DNA of 64,000 bases from Stagonosporopsis chrysanthemi (taxonomy: Eukaryota; Ascomycota; Dothideomycetes; Pleosporales; Didymellaceae), in NCBI GenBank assembly GCA_022560025.1, contig JAFISE010000038.1, forward strand, positions 158,397-222,396, in the 5' to 3' direction. Every line of letters starts with the position of its first letter. Positions within the stretch are counted from its first letter, which is position 1. Below the pieces are notes generated by a model that made no database searches, was not told where the DNA came from, and saw only the letters and a list, made by a program, of their open reading frames with translations. A program made the translations under genes and the position numbers. Below, piece after piece: positions 55,135 to 64,000 of the stretch.

Positions 55135-56315
55135 CTTGACTGCGATGTGGCGACTTCAGGATGCACGGCCAGAAGTGTATGCGACAGCAGAAATGATGCT
55201 CGTGGGCGTGTGTGAATGCTGCTGGTAGAGTCGTCGGTCCGTTGAGAGTGCGTGGAAGCTCTAGCGTTGGGTATGATGCAAGACCACAGTTCTGACTTGG
55301 CAGACGAGCCAATGAAGGTGCCGAGGCGGCGAGAGCAGCGTGGCTGTGGCTGTGCGAGTGGGTGCGTGCGATATTTACGAGCGACAGTGACACAGGCGTC
55401 GTTGCAGAGACAGTGGAGTGGTGGCAAGCTGAGCTCCTGTCAGGTTGCAGACGCAGACATGGCAGCAGGACACAGGGTGCTTCGTCATGCGAGGCTGGGG
55501 AGCTCGGCGCGCACAAGCAGCCGGTCTAGCGGCGCCCAATGCATATACTCATCTCAGGCATCACGGGCGATCGCGTCGCAATTTCGCCGTGAACGTACAT
55601 ACTCTGGATTGGTTTTCAATTCATGACTGTCTGCCGACAAGCTGTGTAGCATAGCAGGACGGTGTCCCAGACATTTTGACTGACAAATCTCGATCAGTGC
55701 GCTCTTGCTTGCCAAACAATCTTGCACACACTATGCATGAGCCAGTTGTCGACCTGCCCAGCTTCACACCAAGTTCAGCAAGCAGATACACCATCACCTC
55801 CTACAGTGCGGCTGACGGGACCATTTTGATCACTGTTTATTATCTTGCTACTACTTGCGCAGAATGTTTAGTCTAAGGGCGGATGTAAATCCTTCATTAA
55901 GTACCAGTCTAAGTGAAAGTGTGCCTGTGTGTGCATAGCGAAAAACCCACAAATGAGCCGTAGACGCCCTTGCCAGTCTTGAAAGGCACGCCTAACTCCG
56001 CCTGCCCACCATGAGACCATCCGTCCAGAGCAATTTGACCGTGCTCCATGAACCAGATCCGACCGAGATGGAAAGAAACTGCAACGGCTAAGTTGAGCAC
56101 AAAAGAAAGCCGTACGCTGACAAGTCGCATTAAGCACTCTCAGACCCTCTGAGACCCATGGAAAACCGCCATGCAGAAGGACTGATCAAACAAGAAACAC
56201 GCCAGCTGACAGGAAGGGAATTTTTTGAGAACACAGGGGTATAGGTCCTGCCGAAACACCGATAGAATAAAGTCGAGACTCAGGGTGCTATTGTTACAAG
56301 AGGAGACCGAACGAT
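55135..56315. other. Intergenic region, epsin promoter and C2H2 factor 3' end
   Basis: About 1.2 kb. The left part should hold the epsin promoter and the right end the 3' UTR of the zinc-finger gene. No coding exon or repeat was recognised. Confidence 0.4.
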
Positions 56316-57863
56316 TTATTGCACAGCAGGGGCCCACATCTCGTTGCCCATCCTCTGTTGATTGGGGTTGTAGTGGTCCGGCTCGGTGCTGTTGGGACGA
56401 CGGATGGGGTGGTTCTGATAGTACATGCTGTTTTGCGTGTTGCCATACTGCGGCTCGGGGTATACATAGCCGTTGTCGGCAGCTCCTGGTGAGGGAAGAG
56501 CCTGCTGCGAAGGTGACTGCCAGCCCATGTTCGCCATGTGAGGGCTGCCGTTGGCGCTGTTGGTACCAGACTGGTTGTGGTTGGCAGAAGCAGGCGGCTC
56601 AAGAATCGGCGGCGGCCCATATGCGCTAGGGTGCGAAGTAATGGTGGGGCGAGAGTTGCTCACGCTCGAGGTGTAGGATTGCGAGGTCAGCGCTGGAGAA
56701 GCACGAGGACTCTGCTGAGGCATCTCACTGCGCATGTGAGGAGGAACGTTGATGCCACCCATGTAGGCATAGTCAGAAGCTTGACGGTGCATAGCAGGGA
56801 CGACACCCGCAGGCATGCCGTTGGCGGGGGACAGGGAGAGAGTGCGGTCATTGGGAGATGGAGTGTTCAAGGGAGAAGCGGTCTCTGAGAAATCGCCACC
56901 GTCTGAGCGGCCAGTCCTGCTCGGAGCAGTCGCACGAGAAGCAAGAGCAGCAGCTGTGGCAGCGGCAGCCTCCTCGACAGTACCAGTGTGGTGGTTTTGG
57001 TGACGAGTCAGGGTAGTGCGACGCGTAAATGTCTTTTGACAATCGGCATAGGGGCACTTGTACGGTCGCTTGCCGGAGTGGATACGACGATGACGGGCCA
57101 AAGAACTGGAGTCACTGAAGGGCTGGAAAGGGCGTCAATATGAGTAGAGAGTCTAGAGAGATTGATGAACATACCTTTCCGCAACGTTCACACATGTGAG
57201 GTTTTTCACCAGTGTGAACGCGTTGGTGCACCGTCAGGGCGGAGCGCTGGATAAACTGCTTGCCGCAGTTGGGGTAGTCGCACACGTGAGGACGGATGCC
57301 GCTGTGAATGCGTTCTGTGGGAGTCAGTGCGTGCGTTGATGTTGTAGGCCCAAGCTTCAAAGCTTACCATGACGTGCAAGGTCACTGCGTCGCGCGAAGC
57401 CTTTACCACATGTCGAGCACGCGAAAGCTTTGGGCGGACCGTTGTCGCCGGCGGCGCGTCCTCCATGCTGCTGACTCTGCTCTTGCATCTGCTGTTGTGG
57501 CTGCGCGTAAGCATGGTCCGGGGGCTGAGGAATGTAGTTATTATTGTTGAGCATGGGCATGGCAGCCTGCATCTGCGTCGGCGAAGGGTATCGCATGCCG
57601 TTCATGTGCTGTGCAGCCATCTGGGGGTATGCAGGCAGCTGCTGCTGCTGGGGTTGTTGTGACGAGTAGCGCGACGAGTCGGACGGATGGGGTGACACGC
57701 CACGCTCAGAGCCAGTCTCTGACTTTATGTGGCCGTTCATGTACGGCGCAGCGCCAAAGTGCTGCTGCTGCATGTCGTGCTGCATCGCGCGCTGCATGCC
57801 GAAGTAGTCTCCGGTACCTGCGTGGACTGTTAATCGCGCGTTCAGAATCGTGCCCAGCTCCAT
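56316..57863 (-). CDS. C2H2 zinc-finger transcription factor (Azf1-like)
   Basis: A nuclear regulator of about 480 residues with four tandem C2H2 fingers. Exons are 57863-57368, 57314-57175 and 57122-56316, with introns of 53 and 52 nt that fall inside the finger array. The N-terminal 145 residues are Gln/Met/Pro-rich with poly-Gln and poly-Asn runs. Fingers run from about residue 147: FACSTCGKGFARRSDLARH, then HVCDYPNCGKQFIQRSALTVH, HMCERCGKPFSDSSSLARH and YKCPYADCQKTFTRRTTLTRH, with TGEKP-like linkers. A poly-Ala helix (VEEAAAATAAALA) and a Ser/Pro/Asn-rich tail follow. This finger set is strongly conserved in filamentous ascomycetes and resembles yeast Azf1. The start is uncertain: ATGs at 57938 and 57797 are in the same frame, and an upstream exon is possible. 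Confidence 0.82.
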
Positions 57864-60800
57864 CTTCTGACCAGAACAAGAAAGTCTCGCGTCGCGGTCG
57901 GGAAAGCGCTCACGAACAAGGAACGGAGTGGAGCGCACCAGTGAAGGAGAGGCTGTGTGGTGGTGAACCTCAGTCGCGGGGAGGCGCTGTGTCGTGATGA
58001 CGGTATTCAGCGAGTCTCAAAGAGCGTAGTGGTGGTAATGGCCCGTTCCTGGGGATCTCGAAGAGCTGGGCGGACCGCGTGCGGGTCAATGCAGCGGTTG
58101 CACTAGATGACGATGTCAGTAAAGATGTCGAGCGACAGCCGCAACGGCGATTACAGGAGCGAAAAAAAGTGAGAGAGCAACGGCGCACCCAGCAGGCACG
58201 CTGAGCCACGTCCGCCGGACTCGAAAAGGGGAGCGAGCGGTGTAGGGCCTGTGAGAGCGCTGCACAGGCTGCGCGTGACGCTCACAGGGTGCAGGATGAG
58301 AGAGGACGTACCAGTGAGGGTATTGAGAAGGAAAGAGAGGAGAATAGCGAGGTGCGATGAATGTGAGGCGTGGTGTTGTGAAAGTACTTCTTTCCTCGTC
58401 GCGCGCGGAGAGTTCGAATTTAGGCTAGTGCCGTTTTGGGCGCTAGCGCAAATGCGAGGGAAGGCGGTCCCCTGGCTGAACGATGTGCAGGCGACAGGCA
58501 GGCGTGGCAGGGAGTCAAAGCTTTGGAGGCCTCTGCGCAATATCACGACCAGTGCAAATGCGGGTGCTTAACGTCTCTGAAACTGGAGACTTCGCCAACG
58601 AGTGTCTCTGCCACGATGTCGCAGATGGATGGCGCTCTGCACGACTGGCAGGGGTGAGGAGCCGACCGCCTGAATATTTTCTCAGCTGTCCGCAGCCGCG
58701 CAATCCGAGAAACGCAGTGCACTCCAATCTCGTATTGGCCGAGATGCTGCCCTCTTCGCACTGATCTGTGGTCCTGAATAGGCCGGTTTGAGCCAGTTCC
58801 CCTCTTTGAAAGAAACCTTGTAATGTTGTCTGGTTTGAGGTGCGGCGTAACCAAAACTTTGATGGCTACTTGGCTAACCAGAACGCTGACCTGGACAACG
58901 ACTATGCAAGCAGAACGTGGTGACGATCCTCGTGGCAAAACAGGACAGCGGTTGTGCAGGAAAAGCAACGTGAGCTAGTATCTGTTTCCTGCGTCAGCTC
59001 GGTCTGTTCGCTGATGCTCCGCGAAAGGAATGTACATGACGGCAATGACAAAGCTTACCTGGTCGAGTTTATTTCTTCTCTGCTAGTCGACCAGTGTAGC
59101 AGTTGTGTATAGCGATGAGAGTGTCACTCGTTCTCAATATAGTTCAAAACAGTAAAGCCTTTATCCTCTTCCCTTCAAGGCGCAAGGGACATTCATATAC
59201 ACAGCACAGCATCTTGGTCGCCTTCTACCAGCCTCATCATCATGGCGTTTCAGGAGCAGCCCTATCCTTGTGTTCATCTTGCACGCAGCAGACCACAGCT
59301 TCACCATCGCGTTTCTGTAAGATCTCCGCTGCTACCTGTCAGGGCGCTATGGCATCCTGCGGCCTGCCTTCAGCCGTCGGTGGCGCCCGCATGTGCAGAA
59401 TGGGGATCCACAACCCGGGCGGCAAATGTTGACGACCGCGCCGCATAATTCTGCGGAACCCATCCGGGGCATTCACCGAGGACTTTGTGGCAGGCGCGCA
59501 CGCAACGCACACCATGGCTGGGCATGAAATTGAGCATTCATCTGGCGATACGCACCTTGATGCAGTCGGCACATCCACCGACACGGGGACGCGCTTGAGC
59601 CTTGCGCTTCGTCCATTGCAGCTTCCGCACATGGGTCACCCTAGGGCGACCACTTTCACGCCGTCTGCCGGCCCGAGCAGCTGCGACACTTGGAGCGACA
59701 ACTCAGAGCCTCCTGTGCGGGCGTATTAGGTTTACGGCTCTGATGCCATTGGCCATGATTGAGTTTCGTTTGCGAGGCGAAGTTCTTGCGGTGAGCAGCC
59801 CCTGATCTTCCCTCTCCGACTGACTAGCGGACATGAACTGCTGGTGAGTGCAGTCGACTGCCGTACATCGATCACAGTGTGGCAACGACACCCAACTGCT
59901 TACTTCAACACGGAGAAGCTTGACATGTATAGCAGCCGAGCCAGTATACTGACTGTTTTCTTTATCTGGGCTCGCATGCTCGCGTCTTTTGCGCTCAATC
60001 TTTCACCGACTGGAGTAGCCACAGGCACACCGACATAGTGGGCCTCTTGACGGCTATATTACACGTCACCTTGCACAATTCTGTCGGGGAACTCATCCAC
60101 AGTACCGGTGCATTCACAAGAGAAGCTGCTCGGCTTGTCATCGTAACTCACCGTCAATTGACCCACGCCAAGGTACTTCCACGGAACAGAACACAAAGCC
60201 TGCAGTCGCCTGGGAACCAGTCGATGCACGCACTGAACAGCAGTCATTGAAGAGCCAGCCGTTCTGCTGTAACGCATCAAAATCTTGCGATCCGTCGTCA
60301 GGCGGCGCATTCAATCTCAGTTCCTACTTCCCTCCCGGTGCCAAAACGCCTGCTTCCGCCAGATCCGTCAGTGCGCGACCCATGAGTCTGGTGCCATGCA
60401 CGCGCTGCCGACCCCACTTCGAGCCTCGCTGCACGTTTCCGTGATCGACTCTTTACACCCGCGGCCAGATTGCACAAACCATCATGCGTTTTCTTTTGCC
60501 AACAATCCCTGACAGCGTCGCCGACGTTACGCCATGCAACATCTCGTGTGGTCACCGATTCACTTACAGCTACGTTTCCAACATGACATCCTTTGAGATT
60601 GCAACCACCACTGCAGCATGCACGGCTGTTTCACTACTTTCTGTTCGCCGCACTTACTCCCGCCTGCCGCGGTCAAGGAATTGCGGCGGCCTATTCCTGG
60701 CCACCGGAACCGCGCTTTGCATCAGATTCCCATGCGCGCTGTGCCATGAGTGGCCAGCGGCTGCGGGGCCCAGCACTCACTCAGCCAACCCAACCGTGCC

Positions 60801-61876
60801 ACCCAACGTTCCGGTGCAGGGGAGTGTATGGTGTCCCTACCGTAAGGCTTGCAAGGCATCCGAGCGCCCTTCCAGGTAATTTCTAGAAGGAGCTCAGACC
60901 GATACGCTGTCAATGCGAGGTGTGCGCCTGATTATCCCCTGTTTTTTTCCAGAAGATTACCCCTTTTACTAACTTCCCACGGAGCCTGGAAATGAAGCTC
61001 GACGGCAAACCTTCGTCACGGTGATGGGCGAGCGCTTTTCGCCGACCCAAAGCGGATTTTCATGTCAGCAGTGGCCATTATTGCATGCAGGGGATTTAGT
61101 CATGAGACCATGTCGCAGAAGTTTGGGACCGAATTGCGGGAGCGCGTGCGAATCCCCGTTGACAGCAGGACGAACGGACACACAGAACGTTTCTTGATCT
61201 AACAGTCGCCCATGAACCAGGAATTTCACCGAGTAATTTCGGCAGTCACAGTTGTTTGTCGGGCCCACGGTGTGTTGGTCGGTCAGAGTGTGTTTAAAGA
61301 TGTCTCGGGATCCCGGCTGCGATTCCGCCTCCAAGGTTTTAGTCAGGTGACAGACGAGGCTATCCCGGCATTCCGTCGAGCTTCTGGCCACCTTTGCTAA
61401 GTTGTTGCCGCGGGAGGCGATCTTGGGCCGCATACTTGTGGTCGTATAGCAAGGTTCCCAGTGGCAGTCCTTGCACGTTCACCAGTCAAACTTGGTACTG
61501 TAGGTCAATGCCTCCCGCACACATCGCCGTACGATTAGATCGAGGAGGTGGCAGACACCTCCTGGTGGTCTGCACAGTGAAGGCACAGATAGACCCTGAG
61601 AGTCTCTGCTATAGTCAGGCCTACGGACGGGATCGGTCGCAACGGGTAGATCAAGTGGCTATATCAGCGCAGCGAGCGGCCAGCGCTGTCTTTGGACTAC
61701 GGATATATGTCCCGTAAAAATCGTCCGAAGTGGAAAATCGTACTTGCTTGCTACAAAATGCTATACACACAGTCAAAAGTGAACCGGCTGTGCACCAATA
61801 GGGAAATGATGAGATATCCAAGGCGACCCAAAGAGACCTGTCAGGAACAACTAACCGTCTACCCGAACACCTGCAC
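57864..61876. other. About 4 kb without a recognisable gene
   Basis: The largest gap in the window, between the zinc-finger gene's 5' end and the flavohaemoglobin 3' end. All open frames are under about 135 codons, occur on both strands and carry no motif. The first kilobase probably contains a long leader or upstream exon of the zinc-finger gene. No repeat array or RNA gene was recognised in the remainder. Confidence 0.4.
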
Positions 61877-63136
61877 CTAAGCCCTCGGCACGCCTCCCGT
61901 ACCAAACAATTCCATCTTCACCCGCTCAGCAGGTACCCCATACGTTCTCAACTTAGCTCCAACATCCAGCATGAACTGCTCCGGTCCGCACGTGAAGTAG
62001 AGCGTCCGCTCATCATCCGTAAACATCACGCTCATGTCCACATCATCCAGATCAACCCGACCCTTGACATCGTAGTCTTGGCCCTGCACCTCTCCCTCTT
62101 GCGGACTCGAAGAAAAATACAGAGTGTGCAGATTACTCTTCTTCTCAGCCAGGGTATCAATCTCCTTCTTGAACGCCCTTGTCTTGCTATCCCGCGCGCC
62201 CTGGATCCACGTGATGGGTCTTGAGAACGAGTGCTCAAGCGCAGTATTGAGGATGCTATTCAAGCAGGTCAACCCAACGCCAGCCGAGATAAGCACGAGC
62301 GGTGCATCCTTGTCCTGCTTCTCCTCGTCGAAGAAGAAGTCGCCCCATGGGTGCGAGACGCGCACGACGTCGCCGACGTGCTTCTTCTCGTGCATGATGT
62401 TCGACAGGTAGCCCGGGTGCGTTAGGTGTCGTGGCTCGCCGACTTCAACGGCCGGCTCGCGCTTCACGCTGATGCGTAGGTAGTCCTTGCCCGGCGCGTC
62501 GGAGAGACTGTACTGGCGCGCCTGCCAGACGCCGCCGTCGAGCTCGTCGACAAAGACGTTGACCGAGATGTACTGGCCGGGTTTGAACGTTGGAAGCTTG
62601 AGACTTGTATCTACGGGCTGCAGGTAGAATGACGTAATCTCTTCTGCCTCCTTCTCTTTACGCACAATCTTGAAGTCCTTCCAGTCGGTCCAGCCGTCAG
62701 CTTCCTTGTACATGGTGTCTTCTTTGCTGATCATGATGTTGGCGAGCTGCCAGTACGCGGCTCCCCAGGCGCCGAGAATGTCGGAAGTTGCTGCATCGCC
62801 GAGGACGGTCTTCATGGTTTTGAGGAGGTGCTCACCGACGATGTTGTAGTGCTCCGGTCGGATGTAGAGGGAGGCATGCTTATGACAGATTAGTTCGACG
62901 GCAGGGGAGAGTTTGCCCAGATCGTCGATGTTGGCGGCGTAAGCGTACAAAGATCCGGCAAGCGCACGAGCCTGGTGTCCGGTTGCTTGATGTGTGTTGT
63001 TGAAGATGTTCTTGAGCTCAGGGTGGGCCTCAAGCATGTCTGCGTAGAATTTGGTCGTGATGGTTTCGCCATGTTGAGCCAGGACTGGCACAGTGGCCTT
63101 GATGATCTGCACTTGTTCTGGTGTAAGATGTGTCAT
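61877..63136 (-). CDS. Flavohaemoglobin (nitric oxide dioxygenase)
   Basis: A 419-residue intronless enzyme that converts nitric oxide and O2 to nitrate using NAD(P)H, protecting against nitrosative stress. The globin domain (about 1-145) has the B10 tyrosine at Tyr31 (KFYADML), the CD-region FNNTHQATGHQARALA and the proximal haem His87 in CHKHASLYIRPEHYNIVGEH. The FAD-binding domain (about 155-265) includes FKPGQYISVNVF and RQYSLSD. The NAD domain (about 275-419) includes ISAGVGLTCLNSIL and CGPEQFMLDVGAKL, ending GVPRA, with no PTS1. Length and domain order match Fhb1/FhbA. An in-frame ATG at 63223 would add 29 residues (see findings). Upstream 700 bp separates it from a transposon. Confidence 0.95.
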   Translation of the reverse strand: MTHLTPEQVQIIKATVPVLAQHGETITTKFYADMLEAHPELKNIFNNTHQATGHQARALAGSLYAYAANIDDLGKLSPAVELICHKHASLYIRPEHYNIVGEHLLKTMKTVLGDAATSDILGAWGAAYWQLANIMISKEDTMYKEADGWTDWKDFKIVRKEKEAEEITSFYLQPVDTSLKLPTFKPGQYISVNVFVDELDGGVWQARQYSLSDAPGKDYLRISVKREPAVEVGEPRHLTHPGYLSNIMHEKKHVGDVVRVSHPWGDFFFDEEKQDKDAPLVLISAGVGLTCLNSILNTALEHSFSRPITWIQGARDSKTRAFKKEIDTLAEKKSNLHTLYFSSSPQEGEVQGQDYDVKGRVDLDDVDMSVMFTDDERTLYFTCGPEQFMLDVGAKLRTYGVPAERVKMELFGTGGVPRA

Positions 63137-63826
63137 TGCAGGTGATATCGTGACTTGTGAATCCTTCCTTGCAAAATTTGGATATGGCAGGTTGTAAAAG
63201 TTGATGTGTTGGCAATTTGTCAATTGACAACGGCTGATTTGCCTTACTGCCGGTAGGTTGTAATAATGAGCAACCTAGCAGGTATCCTTGTCTGGTGGTC
63301 AATTGATCCTTAGATGGGACTCAATGATGTGATGATGTTGTTGATGCTGACGATATAAAAGACTGCATGTTGCCTCCTTCAAAGACGATATATAGTTCAC
63401 CCATTGTCGAGCCATGTTCCTACAGCACCCGCAAGAATACACATCTCCGCGGCAATGCTACTCACATCCCAATTTCCTCATCGCCGGAACTCGAAAGCCC
63501 TACCAAAATTTTGATGACCGATCATACGTGCAAGCGTGCCTGGTCTTACGCGGGTACGCATTACGTACGTTTCACGTGCAGTGCGGCTCTTCACGCCGCC
63601 ACGCCCGCCATTTCCGCCGGGCACAGCCGTCTCGAACGTGCCATCGTGGAAGCAGCACGTGGGCGAAACGAAAAAGTGAAAGTCTCCGAATGCATCGGTG
63701 GTTCGGCCGCCGCGAAAGAACGCTCCATGGCTGATGTTCGAAGATGTTCAATGGTATGCATATCCTCATTTGCCTTTTGGATGTCTCGGTCAACAAATGC
63801 AGCGTTATCTTTGCTAAGCTAGTCTA
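63137..63826. other. Flavohaemoglobin promoter region
   Basis: Contains the flavohaemoglobin promoter. A 151-codon plus-strand frame (63,367-63,822) shows no motif. A TATA-like tataaaag on the plus strand at 63,353 is only 10 nt before that frame's ATG, which is not a workable promoter spacing for it. Confidence 0.4.
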
Positions 63827-64000
63827 TATACTTCTGGGCCACATATAGTTTTGGGCCACCCACCCCACCGTGATAACCCAACTTTGACGCGTTATTTCTC
63901 TACCACCACAATTGCAAAATGAATACTAAGGAAGCTGCTATACAATCTGCTATCGCAGATCTCAGATCTGGTGTTTTTAAAAGCGAGCGAGCAGCTGCGC
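63827..64000 (+). mobile_element. Left end of a pogo/Fot1-type DNA transposon, cut by window edge
   Basis: A transposase reading frame opens at 63919 (MNTKEAAIQSAIADLRSG, then VFKSERAAA) and runs off the window. This is the N-terminal helix-turn-helix seen at the start of fungal Tc1/pogo (CENP-B-like, Fot1-group) transposases. Upstream, two tandem 17-bp copies (63,827-63,843 and 63,844-63,860; three mismatches), each ending in tgggccac plus one base, look like terminal or subterminal transposase-binding repeats. The element therefore probably begins close to 63,825 at a TA dinucleotide. The frame shows no lesion in the 27 codons visible, so it could be recent. The right end and integrity cannot be judged. 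Confidence 0.7.

Overview
The window looks like a chromosomal segment of a filamentous ascomycete (Pezizomycotina). Dothideomycetes is my best guess from gene content, but I cannot test it. The signs are eukaryotic genes split by short GT-AG introns, mostly 45-75 nt; orthologues of fungal housekeeping genes (farnesyltransferase beta, Cdc24, epsin, NRAMP, PDR transporter, flavohaemoglobin); fungus-restricted families (Pth11/rhodopsin-type receptor, Fungal_N/STAND-N domain, C2H2 Azf1-type factor); wide intergenic gaps; and simple-sequence repeats. No tRNA or rRNA gene, CRISPR array or prokaryotic operon was seen. Both edges cut a gene: an MFS monocarboxylate-type transporter at the left and the start of a pogo/Fot1-type transposase at the right.

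Layout. 1-5 kb: MFS transporter (-, partial), small cupin (+), protein farnesyltransferase beta (+), Dabb-domain protein (-). 5-7.5 kb: no gene seen. 7.5-14 kb: a small dsRNA-binding-like protein (+), an AT-hook protein with a C-terminal Cys/His knuckle (-) behind a 152-bp tandem duplication, and an NRAMP metal transporter (-). 14.9-23.2 kb: Cdc24 RhoGEF (-) and an F-box/WD40 protein of FWD-1 type (+), divergent from a repeat-rich 2.4 kb spacer. 25-34 kb: a small predicted mitochondrial protein (-), a full-length PDR ABC transporter (+), an HSL-type alpha/beta hydrolase (+). 34-48.5 kb: an accessory-looking stretch with a broken Pth11-like receptor, an F-box protein with an RGG tail, a Fungal_N/G-alpha fusion with all five G-box motifs altered, a bZIP factor, a broken chitin-binding (ChtBD1) protein and a broken Hsp70-like ATPase. 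49-58 kb: a hypothetical protein, a small F-box-like protein, epsin (with a GC-AG intron) and a C2H2 regulator. 58-61.9 kb: about 4 kb without a recognisable gene. 61.9-64 kb: flavohaemoglobin (-) and a transposon end.

Working together. There is no biosynthetic cluster or operon-like unit; these are independently transcribed genes. Three proteins touch polarity and membrane traffic: Cdc24 activates Cdc42, farnesyltransferase lipidates Ras-type proteins, and epsin serves clathrin endocytosis. The PDR pump, NRAMP, flavohaemoglobin and MFS transporter are stress or nutrient functions. The most unusual content lies in 34-48.5 kb, where the pseudo-G-alpha fusion sits among decaying surface and sensing genes. 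Exon coordinates were derived by hand from splice-site consensus and reading-frame continuity. Start codons are the least certain part.
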